Shown piece by piece: positions 8,974 to 17,215 of a stretch of DNA of 64,000 nucleotides; position 1 is the stretch's first letter, and every line of letters begins with the position of its first letter. The position numbers were made by a program, and so were the translations under genes. Location of the stretch: positions 1,612,001 through 1,676,000 of the forward strand of contig NZ_JQLO01000001.1 of assembly GCF_000744255.1 (NCBI RefSeq), read 5' to 3'. The notes beneath the pieces are model-generated. The model was not told the DNA's origin, made no database searches, and worked only from the letters and a program-made list of their open reading frames with translations. The stretch comes from Carnobacterium divergens DSM 20623. GTDB lineage: Bacteria; Bacillota; Bacilli; Lactobacillales; Carnobacteriaceae.

Positions 8974-9168
8974 ATGAAATCAAAAAAATTAAAACTAATC
9001 GTTGTTGCACTCGCGTCTTTATTTGTTTCAACAAGCTTTTTAGCAGGTTGTGGTAAGAAAGAGGCAGATGAACAGACTAAAACGACTGTAAAAGAAATAG
9101 ATGGGAAAAAAGTCAAAGTTACTGAACAAGGTAATGGTACTGCAAAAATAGAAATGCCTGATAAATAA
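8974..9168 (+). CDS. Small lipoprotein (64 aa), second of a tandem pair
   Basis: The ATG at 8974 follows GAAAGGA at normal spacing; an ATG at 8956 that would overlap this ribosome site is less likely. The signal peptide ends in the lipobox FLAGC and the mature part is short and charged, with VKEIDGKKVKV matching the segment in the upstream paralog. The gene begins 43 bases after the first lipoprotein stop and both share the terminator at 9208-9254, so they form one unit that arose by tandem duplication. Function is unknown. Confidence 0.75.
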   Translation: MKSKKLKLIVVALASLFVSTSFLAGCGKKEADEQTKTTVKEIDGKKVKVTEQGNGTAKIEMPDK

Positions 9169-9207
9169 TTGGACTAAATAGGATTACTGTTGTCTGTAAA
9201 AACAAAT

Positions 9208-9254
9208 GAACCGATTGAATGTTATTTAGCGTCAATCGGTTCATTCATTTTTTT
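9208..9254 (+). terminator. Terminator of the lipoprotein pair
   Basis: GAACCGATTGA (9208-9218) pairs with TCAATCGGTTC (9232-9242), followed by a T-rich tail on the plus strand. Confidence 0.85.
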
Positions 9255-9260
9255 ATGACT

Positions 9261-9303
9261 AAAAAGAGTACCTCAATTCATTAAAAATCAATTTTGAGGT
9301 ACT
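9261..9303 (-). terminator. Terminator of the VOC dioxygenase gene
   Basis: AGTACCTCAA (9267-9276) pairs with TTGAGGTACT (9294-9303); on the minus strand the hairpin is followed by CTTTTT. Confidence 0.8.
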
Positions 9304-9312
9304 TGCTATTAG

Positions 9313-10173
9313 TTATTTTTCAACTTTCACTAAAAGATGAATTCCATTTGGATCAGTCACAGCAAGTGTCGTATCATTTTCTCTCCACTCAAAAGGATAC
9401 TCTGCGTCATTCAATCGCAACGCGATTGCTTGGGTATCTTCTGCTGATGGTACCTCGATGGTAAAATAATTTAATCCTCGCATATCTTCTGGCAATGGTG
9501 GTAAATGACGACCTGACCAGATGTTGGTTCCTATATGGTGATGATAGTCCCCAGCGGCAATAAATTTAGCAGAATTTTGTAATGTTGATTTTAAAGACAT
9601 TCCAATTAATTCTACATAAAAATCTTCTGTTTTCGCTAAATCTGCTACAGTCAAATGAACATGACCAACCGTCGTTCCAGATGGCATCCCCCTAAAATTT
9701 CCTGTTGCTTCTCCTAAAACACCTTCTGCATCCATTTCAATCGTGATGCCCTCAATACGACCATCTGATTCAATCGTCCAAACTTCTTTTGGTTTATCGC
9801 GATAAATTTCAATCCCATTCCCTTCAGGATCCGTTAAATAAATTGCTTCGCTATATCCATGATCACTTGCACCTGCTAATGGATAGTTAACCTTTAATAG
9901 ATGGTATAAGCTATCCCCTAGATTTTTTCGTTCTGGAAGTAAAAAGGCAATGTGGTATAAGCCGGTTGTTGATTGACTTTTCTTTTGCGGGGTTACTTTT
10001 TGAAGCCTTAATAAAATTTTTTCATCCTCTTGATTGCCAAGTTGTATTTCTGTTTCTGTTTGCTTTTTTACATCTAATCCAATTATTTCTTGGTAGAATT
10101 CGCTCATTAATGGCAAGTTTTCAACTTTTAAGGCCACCATTCCAATATGGGCTGCTGGGTGAATATTTGTCAT
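9313..10173 (-). CDS. VOC-family (glyoxalase-fold) ring-cleavage dioxygenase-like protein
   Basis: At 286 aa it has two vicinal-oxygen-chelate modules, the length and layout of CatE-type catechol 2,3-dioxygenases of Bacillus. The C-terminal module shows likely metal ligands: the His of GHVHLTV, the His cluster in DYHHHIGTN and the Glu of YFTIEV, a 2-His-1-Glu set that would hold iron or manganese. The family cleaves catechol-type rings outside the diol or has related thiol-protective roles; the substrate cannot be assigned here. The ATG follows GAAAGGATG at good spacing. It is a single-gene unit with its own terminator. Confidence 0.8.
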   Translation of the reverse strand: MTNIHPAAHIGMVALKVENLPLMSEFYQEIIGLDVKKQTETEIQLGNQEDEKILLRLQKVTPQKKSQSTTGLYHIAFLLPERKNLGDSLYHLLKVNYPLAGASDHGYSEAIYLTDPEGNGIEIYRDKPKEVWTIESDGRIEGITIEMDAEGVLGEATGNFRGMPSGTTVGHVHLTVADLAKTEDFYVELIGMSLKSTLQNSAKFIAAGDYHHHIGTNIWSGRHLPPLPEDMRGLNYFTIEVPSAEDTQAIALRLNDAEYPFEWRENDTTLAVTDPNGIHLLVKVEK

Positions 10174-10359
10174 AGTCTATCATCCTTTCCGATCTCACTT
10201 TACTAGTTAAATCTATTTAACAATACTTTTTTTATTACTTCAAGTAATAAACTTCTTTTTTTGTAAGTTTAGTGTTCAATTCATATCTTTTGCATATTTT
10301 AACCATTAAAGGTAGGATGAGATTAGAAGTAACTAGAGAAATTTGAGGAGGAATTTAAG

Positions 10360-10545
10360 ATGTCAAATACAACTAAAGAACAAGTCAACCATTATCTAGT
10401 CGAAGCAAAAAAAGAAGTCGATCGATTAACAACACACCGCACAGAAAATTTAGCAGACGCCATTAACTACATCGAAAATGAACTGAAAATCGAAACCTTA
10501 AAAGGTGAAATCACAGCCTATGAAAAAGTATTAAATCTTCTATAG
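10360..10545 (+). CDS. Small helical protein of unknown function (61 aa)
   Basis: The start follows a strong GAGGAGGAATTTAAG site and the gene ends four bases before a strong terminator. The product is highly charged, without cysteine, signal peptide or membrane helix, and is predicted almost entirely helical from its heptad-like spacing. It looks like a conserved small cytoplasmic protein of lactic acid bacteria, but I cannot name the family. Confidence 0.7.
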   Translation: MSNTTKEQVNHYLVEAKKEVDRLTTHRTENLADAINYIENELKIETLKGEITAYEKVLNLL

Positions 10546-10546
10546 T

Positions 10547-10580
10547 AAAAAAGCATTGCGAAAATTTCGCAATGCTTTTT
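10547..10580. terminator. Bidirectional terminator
   Basis: GCATTGCGAAA and TTTCGCAATGC form a perfect hairpin flanked by A-run and T-run, serving the 61-aa gene on the plus strand and the acetyltransferase gene on the minus strand. Confidence 0.9.
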
Positions 10581-10582
10581 AT

Positions 10583-11767
10583 TTAAAAATAATCGGCTAA
10601 AACTGGAGTTCCAGTATTCAATAGATTGGCTAATTGTTCCAGTTCAGTTGTATTTCCAGAAATACGCTCATAAAACGCTAAATGATGAATGGGTTGATAG
10701 TTCATAAAAATTTGCGTCCACGTTTGAATATCTGCAGATAAAACACATTCTAATTCAGTCTTTGATGGATTTTCAAGCATTGATACAATTGTTTGGTTTT
10801 CGCTCACTTGAAGTTTCCAAACACCCTCGTTCCAAGATGCTGATTCATCCTTCACTTTTAAATAACAAGTACCTGTTTGCCCTTTTTTAAAATCATAGTT
10901 TTTCAAGAAAGGTTCGAGATCCACAATTCGCGCCATCATAAAAGGAACAATTTCTTGTTTAATACGTGGGTTGCTTAATAAATATGCTTCATTATTATCT
11001 GTTCCAGTAAAATAAACAAATTCATTAAAGCTCGCACTATGAGAAGATATAAATTGCCATAAACGATCATAAGCCGTTTTTGTTAAATAAATCAATTCAT
11101 GAATGGTAAAGGTCATACCCGTACCTTCATAGATGACGTAACCCGTTGCTGTTCCTTCTTCATTATAATAAATGCCAATTTTACGTTGGCTATGCTTTAA
11201 CATCAAGTAGTCCCACCACCAGTCGCTCCGTTTTAAAGGGCCTACTGCGGTTTTATTTTTTTCTTCATAAAGAGCTTTTAAAGTTTCTAGAGCATCTCCC
11301 CATTGAAGGCGCTTTAACGTGCCCTCTGTTCCTTTAGTAAAGGGAAGTTCATTCACTTCAAAAGTTAATTTTAAACGATCGAAAACTTGCTCGAAACCAT
11401 ATTTACGGTAAAAACCATAGGAAAAAGGCGCTAAATAAGATAAACTCATGCCAGCTGCTCTCATTTTTTCAAGAGATAGCCTCATTAGTTTTGCAACATC
11501 CCCGCCACCTCGATACTCAGGGTAGCTGGCTACATAACCAATTCCACCCATTTGGTAAACACTACCATGCAGATGAACGTTAAAAGGCGTTACCATGACC
11601 TGACTCGTTAAAACATCTCCTTGAAAAGCACCTAAAGAAATTGACTCTTCACACAATCGTTCAAAAACAGCTCTTCTTTTTTCAGTCACTTCCTGATTAA
11701 ATGCATACGCTGCCAATTCCATCATTTGGTCACGATCTTTTGCTGTTACAACTTGATAATCTGACAT
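10583..11767 (-). CDS. Eis-like GNAT acetyltransferase
   Basis: At 394 aa it has the three-part layout of the Eis family: an N-terminal GNAT domain, a second GNAT-like domain and a C-terminal SCP2-like domain. The acetyl-CoA motif is visible as YPEYRGGGDVAKLM (about 82-95), and FYRKYGFE (about 119-126) holds the tyrosine at the position of the Eis catalytic Tyr. The protein ends in a free carboxylate phenylalanine (LADYF), also used in Eis catalysis. Eis enzymes acetylate amines, including aminoglycosides in mycobacteria; the Firmicutes relatives have unknown substrates, so a resistance role is only a possibility. Confidence 0.85.
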   Translation of the reverse strand: MSDYQVVTAKDRDQMMELAAYAFNQEVTEKRRAVFERLCEESISLGAFQGDVLTSQVMVTPFNVHLHGSVYQMGGIGYVASYPEYRGGGDVAKLMRLSLEKMRAAGMSLSYLAPFSYGFYRKYGFEQVFDRLKLTFEVNELPFTKGTEGTLKRLQWGDALETLKALYEEKNKTAVGPLKRSDWWWDYLMLKHSQRKIGIYYNEEGTATGYVIYEGTGMTFTIHELIYLTKTAYDRLWQFISSHSASFNEFVYFTGTDNNEAYLLSNPRIKQEIVPFMMARIVDLEPFLKNYDFKKGQTGTCYLKVKDESASWNEGVWKLQVSENQTIVSMLENPSKTELECVLSADIQTWTQIFMNYQPIHHLAFYERISGNTTELEQLANLLNTGTPVLADYF

Positions 11768-11853
11768 GCTCCCACTCCCTCTACTTACATTTACTAGTTC
11801 ATTTTACCATAATAAAAAAAAGTTGCATCCTTTTTTAATCGCTAGCTAAGGAA

Positions 11854-11899
11854 CAAAAAAAGCTTGTTAAGCTAAGAGAATTCTTAGTTTAACAAGCTT
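11854..11899 (-). terminator. Terminator of the TetR-ABC exporter operon
   Basis: A long hairpin (AAGCTTGTTAA with TTAACAAGCTT, extended by CTAAG/CTTAG) is followed on the minus strand by TTTTTTT. Confidence 0.9.
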
Positions 11900-11910
11900 C
11901 TATTTCTTTA

Positions 11911-13806
11911 TTATACAGCGGCTTTTTCTGAAAACTGGCTATTATATAAATCAGCATAAAAACCATCTTTCGCCATTAATTCATCATGAGTCCCTGTTTC
12001 AATAACAGAGCCATGGTTCATTACAATAATATTATCCGCATCTCGAATCGTTGATAAGCGATGAGCAACAACAAAACTTGTTCTGCCTTTTAATAATTTA
12101 CGCATGGCTTTTTGAATCAAGACTTCTGTACGAGTATCCACACTTGACGTTGCTTCATCAAGAATTAAAACTTCTGGATCTGCAAGGAAGGCTCTAGCAA
12201 TCGTAATTAATTGACGTTGTCCTTGTGAAATATTGCTAGCATCTTCATTTAAAACCGTATCGTACCCATGTGGTAATTTGCGTACAAAGTCATCGACATG
12301 AGCCGCTTTGGCAGCTTCAATAATATGATCATCTGCTTCGTTTCGTTCATTGCCATATTTAATGTTGTCATAGATACTTCCATTAAATAACCACGTATCT
12401 TGCAGTACCATTGCGAAATGACTACGCAATTCTTCACGAGTCATATCTCTTGTGTCGGTACCATCTAACTTAATGCTTCCACCTTTAACGTCATAGAAAC
12501 GCTCTAGCAGATTGATTAGAGTTGATTTACCAGCACCAGTTGGGCCTACAATCGCCACCATTTGGCCTTCTTTAACATCTAAGTTAAAATCAGTCATCAG
12601 CAAGTTTTCTTTGCCTTCACCATAGCCAAATTGAACATGGTCAAAACTGATTTTATAAGGCGAATTTGGAATTGGTGCAATGCCAGATGGCGTATTGTCC
12701 ATATCCATTTCATCTAGAACTTCAAAAACCCGTTCCGCTGACGCGACTGTTGATTGAATTGTATTCATTAAGTTTGCGATTTGAGTAATCGGTTGTGAAA
12801 ATTGGTTGGTGTATTGTAAGAATGCTTGCACATCCCCTAATGTCATATTCCCATTAGCAACTTTTACTCCACCAAGAACAGCTACAAAAACATAGCCTAA
12901 GTTTTTAACGAAGTTCATTAGTGGGAAAATCAATCCAGAAATGAATTGCGCTTTCCATGAAGCAGCAAATAATTTTTCATTTTGCTCTTCAAATGTTTCA
13001 ATCGCTTCACCCTCTTGGTTAAAGCCTTTAACAACTACATGTCCGCTATAGGTTTCTTCCACTTGGTTGTTTAAAAGGCCTAAACTTTTTTGTTGGCTAG
13101 CAAAGAATTTTTGTGATTTAGGTGCTACGATTCCAACAACAATCAAGCTTAGTGGTACAGTTGCCAAAGCAACTAAAGTTAATTGCCAACTGATTGTGAA
13201 CATCATATACATAACCCCAAAGAACAACACAATACTTGTAACTAATTGTGTTAAACTTTGTTGCAAGGTGTTCGAAATATTATCCATATCATTAACTGCA
13301 CGTGACATCACGTCTCCGTTTGAATGGGTATCATAATATTCCATTGGCACAGTATTCATTTTAGTTTTTAAATCACGTCTTAATTCAAATACTGTTCTTT
13401 GAGAAACACGCGTCATAATAAATTGTTGTAAGAAACTAAAGACAGCCGAAGCAATATAAAGTCCACCAACAATTAAAAGAATGGTCGCAATTTTATCAAA
13501 GTCAATTGGAAATTTATCAACTGCGATACCAGCTTGTTTCATTTTGAAACCTTTCATCACACCTTTAAAGATTTCCGTTGTTGCTTCCCCTAAAATTTTA
13601 GGCGTTCTAATTTGAAAAATAGTTGAGGTAATGGCTAAAACGAAAACAGCAATAATCGCAATTGAACGTTTTGACATATAACCTAATAAACGTTTCACAG
13701 TTGGCCAAAAGTTTTTAGCCTTTTCAGCTGGCATACGCGCACCAGGTCCGCCGCCCATTGGTCCTTTTCCAGCAGCTGGTTTTGAATGATTCGCTTTTTC
13801 GCTCAT
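11911..13806 (-). CDS. Heterodimeric multidrug ABC exporter, canonical-site subunit
   Basis: A 631-aa half-transporter: a Gly/Pro-rich cytoplasmic tail of about 30 residues, six membrane helices (about 48-340) and a C-terminal ATPase. Walker A is GPTGAGKST, Walker B ends LILDEATSS with the catalytic Glu, and the switch His is in VAHRLS. The signature motif is altered to ISQGQ instead of LSGGQ. Its start overlaps the stop of the upstream subunit by one base (TAATG), so the two are translationally coupled. The pair matches the LmrCD/BmrCD/EfrAB class of heterodimeric drug exporters; which drugs it moves cannot be read from sequence. Confidence 0.9.
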   Translation of the reverse strand: MSEKANHSKPAAGKGPMGGGPGARMPAEKAKNFWPTVKRLLGYMSKRSIAIIAVFVLAITSTIFQIRTPKILGEATTEIFKGVMKGFKMKQAGIAVDKFPIDFDKIATILLIVGGLYIASAVFSFLQQFIMTRVSQRTVFELRRDLKTKMNTVPMEYYDTHSNGDVMSRAVNDMDNISNTLQQSLTQLVTSIVLFFGVMYMMFTISWQLTLVALATVPLSLIVVGIVAPKSQKFFASQQKSLGLLNNQVEETYSGHVVVKGFNQEGEAIETFEEQNEKLFAASWKAQFISGLIFPLMNFVKNLGYVFVAVLGGVKVANGNMTLGDVQAFLQYTNQFSQPITQIANLMNTIQSTVASAERVFEVLDEMDMDNTPSGIAPIPNSPYKISFDHVQFGYGEGKENLLMTDFNLDVKEGQMVAIVGPTGAGKSTLINLLERFYDVKGGSIKLDGTDTRDMTREELRSHFAMVLQDTWLFNGSIYDNIKYGNERNEADDHIIEAAKAAHVDDFVRKLPHGYDTVLNEDASNISQGQRQLITIARAFLADPEVLILDEATSSVDTRTEVLIQKAMRKLLKGRTSFVVAHRLSTIRDADNIIVMNHGSVIETGTHDELMAKDGFYADLYNSQFSEKAAV

Positions 13807-15527
13807 TAGATTTCCTCCTCTCTAAGTTGAGAACTTATAATTTCTTGGTACGTTGCATTGGTTTCTTTCAATTCCTCATGCGTTCCCATTCCAACGAGTT
13901 CTCCTTCGTCTAAGACTAAAATTAAATCAGCATCCACTACCGTACTAATGCGTTGCGCTACGATAACAACAACGGCTTCTTTTGTTTCTGGTTTCAACGC
14001 TTTTCTAAGTGCTGCATCGGTTTTAAAGTCAAGTGCTGAGAATGAATCATCAAAGACAAAAATATCGGCTTTCTTAATTAACGCTCTTGCAATACACAGA
14101 CGTTGTTTTTGTCCACCAGAGAAGTTGCCTCCGCCTTGTTCAACATAGGAATCCAGTCCATCAGGTAATTCTTCAACAAATTCTTTAGATTGTGCAATTT
14201 CAAGTGCATGCCAAATCTCTTCATCAGTTGCATCTTTTTTCCCATATTGAATGTTTTCACGAATGGTTCCTGTAAAGAGCATCGCTTTTTGTGGAACAAA
14301 TCCTACAGCATCTCTTAATTCATGTTGGCTCATTTGACGAATGTCGATTCCATTAATCTCAATGGAACCTGATTCAACATCATAAAAACGAGGAATTAAA
14401 TTGGATAAAGAGGATTTACCAGACCCCGTACCACCAATAATGGCAACCGTTTGTCCATTACGTCCGTGGAAATCAATATCTTTTAAAGCTAATCGTTCTG
14501 CGCCTTCATAGCGGAAATCAACATGATTAAAGTCTAACGTACCACGGTTTTCAGCTGGCATTTTCGTGATTACTTTTGGATCATTAATTTTACTTTCCAT
14601 ATTTAATACTTCATTGATCCGAACAGCAGATGCTTGTCCTCTTGGAATAAAGACGAAAACCATCGACAACATCATAAAGCTCATTAAAATTTGCATTGCG
14701 TAAGTCATAAAGGCAATCAAGTTCCCAACTTCTAATGTACCGTCAGCAATATAGTGTCCACCATACCAAATAATGGCAATATTTGTTGCACTCATGACAA
14801 AAGTCATAACAGGTAACATAAAGCTCATAATAGTATTTACTTTAATAGAAGTATCGGTGAAATCTTTATTCGCTTCATCAAAACGAACAGCTTCAGATTT
14901 ACTGCGATTAAATGCACGAATAACACGAATCCCAGTTAAACCTTCACGGAAAACAAGATTTAATTTATCCGTTTTCTTTTGCATTGATTTAAAGAGTGGA
15001 ACAGCAAAATACATAATTACACCCATAAAAACAGCTAGAATAGGCAAAACATATAGGAAAATTTTTGTTAATTCGCCATCTTTGCTATAGGCTAAGAAAC
15101 TTGCGCCAATCAACATAATTGGTGCCATAATCATCATTCTTAAAAACATCATGACAACGTTTTGAACTTGAACAACGTCATTGGTTGTCCGCGTAATTAG
15201 AGAAGAAGTTCCCATTTCATCAAATTCATCATTGGTAAAATTCGTTACTTTTTTATAAACCTCACTACGTAAGGTTTTCCCTAATTTTTGTGATTGACGA
15301 GCTGCCAGAAAAACATTTCCAGTTGCTGCAGCAATACTGATTAAAGAAAATCCTAACATTTTAAGTCCGACAGACCAAATGTAATCAACGTCTCCTTTGG
15401 CAACCCCATTATTAATAATATCTGAAGTTAAGGTTGGCAAATATAGATCACTAACCACCTGGACGATCATAAACAGAATCGCTCCTGCTACAGCCCAGAA
15501 AGACATTCTTTTTGCTAATTTCAACAT
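13806..15527 (-). CDS. Heterodimeric multidrug ABC exporter, degenerate-site subunit
   Basis: A 573-aa half-transporter with six membrane helices followed by an ATPase domain. Walker A (GGTGSGKSS) and the signature motif (FSGGQ) are intact, but the Walker B catalytic Glu is Asp (VFDDSFS) and the switch His is Gln (VAQRIS). Paired with the altered ISQGQ signature of the partner, this makes one ATP site inactive, the established asymmetry of TM287/288-type exporters. It is the first transporter gene after the TetR repressor, 81 bases downstream, and overlaps the second subunit gene by one base. Confidence 0.9.
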   Translation of the reverse strand: MLKLAKRMSFWAVAGAILFMIVQVVSDLYLPTLTSDIINNGVAKGDVDYIWSVGLKMLGFSLISIAAATGNVFLAARQSQKLGKTLRSEVYKKVTNFTNDEFDEMGTSSLITRTTNDVVQVQNVVMMFLRMMIMAPIMLIGASFLAYSKDGELTKIFLYVLPILAVFMGVIMYFAVPLFKSMQKKTDKLNLVFREGLTGIRVIRAFNRSKSEAVRFDEANKDFTDTSIKVNTIMSFMLPVMTFVMSATNIAIIWYGGHYIADGTLEVGNLIAFMTYAMQILMSFMMLSMVFVFIPRGQASAVRINEVLNMESKINDPKVITKMPAENRGTLDFNHVDFRYEGAERLALKDIDFHGRNGQTVAIIGGTGSGKSSLSNLIPRFYDVESGSIEINGIDIRQMSQHELRDAVGFVPQKAMLFTGTIRENIQYGKKDATDEEIWHALEIAQSKEFVEELPDGLDSYVEQGGGNFSGGQKQRLCIARALIKKADIFVFDDSFSALDFKTDAALRKALKPETKEAVVVIVAQRISTVVDADLILVLDEGELVGMGTHEELKETNATYQEIISSQLREEEI

Positions 15528-15608
15528 AAACTAATCATCCCTTTCTTTCTGTTGGTCGTTACATTGAACGATTTTTTATCTAATAAGTAAAGGCTATCCC
15601 TTACCTCA

Positions 15609-16235
15609 TTATTCTTTAACAGCTACCCCGTATCTTACCCAGCTTAGTTTTTTATCAAAAACCTCAAGCATTTTTTCTTTTGGCCAATCTTTAACAAATC
15701 CTTCGCCAATTGTTTGAAATAGGAAGCTCATAATTAATTTTACAAGCAGATGAACATCTTCATCGCCAATCTTTAAAAGATCCGTATCAACATAATCTTC
15801 AAAGAAATGACCATTCTTTTTAGCATGTTCACATTTTTGTTGCTGCATCGTTTCTGGCGAAACTTTTCTACTTGACCGATAATCCATGTGAACAAATAAA
15901 TGTCTAAAAAACTCTGAATGTTGCTCTTCCGTAATCATTGTTAAAATCATTGGGAAAAAAGCATCAAAAGCGACAAATAAATCCCCATCTGCTTTTTTAA
16001 AACAATCTTCTAAAATTTTCTTTGTATCATGTCGAAGCGTTTGAAAGAAATAATAATACAAATCTTCCTTATCTTCAAAATATTGATAAAAGCTCCCTCG
16101 TGAAATTTCAGCAAGTTTAATAATATTATTAATAGAAGCATCTTTTAATGGTACTCTTGAAAACTCAGTTGCCGCGGCATCTAATAAACGTTGCTGTTTA
16201 TCTTTTGGAAGATTAAAAAAAGTTTGAGTAGGCAT
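15609..16235 (-). CDS. TetR-family repressor of the ABC exporter
   Basis: 208 aa from the ATG at 16235, which follows AAAGGAG at correct spacing; a longer frame to 16277 lacks a ribosome site. The N-terminal HTH is clear (INNIIKLAEISRGSFYQYF, about residues 27-45), and the rest is the helical ligand-binding and dimer domain. TetR repressors release DNA on binding a drug-like ligand. The gene leads the exporter operon and three palindromes lie just upstream, so it very likely represses itself and the exporter together. Confidence 0.88.
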   Translation of the reverse strand: MPTQTFFNLPKDKQQRLLDAAATEFSRVPLKDASINNIIKLAEISRGSFYQYFEDKEDLYYYFFQTLRHDTKKILEDCFKKADGDLFVAFDAFFPMILTMITEEQHSEFFRHLFVHMDYRSSRKVSPETMQQQKCEHAKKNGHFFEDYVDTDLLKIGDEDVHLLVKLIMSFLFQTIGEGFVKDWPKEKMLEVFDKKLSWVRYGVAVKE

Positions 16236-16283
16236 ATCGTTGACTCCTTTCATAGAGAGTTTGGTTAATCTAATCAAGCATTA

Positions 16284-16333
16284 ATGACACGTCGTCATAT
16301 GACACTTTGTCATTATAGATGACAACCTGTCAT
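16284..16333. promoter_or_regulatory. Three tandem palindromic TetR operators
   Basis: Three 15-bp palindromes follow each other: ATGACACGTCGTCAT (16284-16298, one arm base off), ATGACACTTTGTCAT (16299-16313) and ATGACAACCTGTCAT (16319-16333). The consensus is ATGACA-N3-TGTCAT with centres 15 and 20 bases apart. They lie 49-98 bases upstream of the TetR start codon and are the obvious operators for it. Confidence 0.8.
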
Positions 16334-16454
16334 TTTGCAAGTAATTTTTACTGGTTTTTGTCTTATTTTAATGAATGCGTTCTCAATATAAACCAACTAA
16401 ACAAATGATATTTAAGAAAAAAATTAAATTTACATTTTTTAATTGCATAACCCA

Positions 16455-16494
16455 CTTACTTTTGGTAAGATTAATCTTGTAAACATGTTACAAG
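16455..16494. promoter_or_regulatory. Palindromes upstream of the azoreductase gene
   Basis: CTTAC-TTTTG-GTAAG (16455-16469) and CTTGTAA-ACATG-TTACAAG (16476-16494) are two inverted repeats 50-89 bases ahead of the azoreductase start. They are likely operator sites for a redox- or electrophile-sensing regulator; which one cannot be told. No regulator gene is adjacent. Confidence 0.45.
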
Positions 16495-16543
16495 CATTTT
16501 TTAGCTTACTACATTCATAAAACTACGAAAGAGGTTCACAATC

Positions 16544-17164
16544 ATGACAAAATTATTAGTCGTTCGCGCACATCCCTTAACTGGAGAAACATCACGTTCT
16601 ATGCAAGTAGCAGACAAGTTTGTTGAAGCTTATGCTGTAAAAAATCATTTCGATAAAATTGAAGAGCTAAGCTTATACACTTCATTTATTCCAGAAGTTG
16701 ATTTAGATATTTTAAATGCTTGGGGTGCTTTGGCAAACGGAGCAAACTTTGAAACACTTTCTCAAGAACAACAAGACAAAGTTTCTCGTTTCAACGAATT
16801 AACTCAACTATTTTTAGATGCAGATAAGGTTGTTATTGCAAATCCATTATGGAATTTAAATGTTCCAACTCGCTTAAAAGCATGGATTGATACAGTAAAC
16901 GTTGCTGGAAAAACATTTAAATATACTGCTGAAGGTCCTGTTGGATTAGTAACTGACAAAAAAGTACTACACATCCAAGCAAGTGGTGGCGTTTATGAAG
17001 GAAACGACCCTGCTAGCCAATACCTTAAAATGATTTTTAACTTTATTGGAGTAACTGACTACCACCAAATCTTTGTTGAAGGAATGGATCACGATCCAGA
17101 TTTAGCTCCTCAAATTATGGCAAAAGGTTTTGAACAAGCTCAAACTTTAGCTGAAACATTCTAA
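16544..17164 (+). CDS. azoR: FMN-dependent NADH-azoreductase
   Basis: 206 aa with the flavodoxin-like fold of AzoR enzymes: an N-terminal FMN phosphate loop (RAHPLTGETSRSM), the NPLWNLNVPTRLKAWID segment and the QASGGVY loop that binds the flavin ring are present in order. The family reduces quinones and azo compounds by two-electron transfer from NADH, protecting against thiol-reactive quinones. The ATG follows GAAAGAGG. It is a single-gene unit with palindromic sites upstream and a strong terminator downstream. Confidence 0.9.
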   Translation: MTKLLVVRAHPLTGETSRSMQVADKFVEAYAVKNHFDKIEELSLYTSFIPEVDLDILNAWGALANGANFETLSQEQQDKVSRFNELTQLFLDADKVVIANPLWNLNVPTRLKAWIDTVNVAGKTFKYTAEGPVGLVTDKKVLHIQASGGVYEGNDPASQYLKMIFNFIGVTDYHQIFVEGMDHDPDLAPQIMAKGFEQAQTLAETF

Positions 17165-17165
17165 C

Positions 17166-17208
17166 AAAAAAAAAGCATCACCTCCGAAAACGAGGGATGC
17201 TTTTTTTC
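17166..17208. terminator. Bidirectional terminator between azoR and the antiporter gene
   Basis: AAAGCATCACCTC and GAGGGATGCTTT form a hairpin around CGAAAA, with an A-run before and a T-run after, serving both converging genes. Confidence 0.85.
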
Positions 17209-17215
17209 TTTTTAT

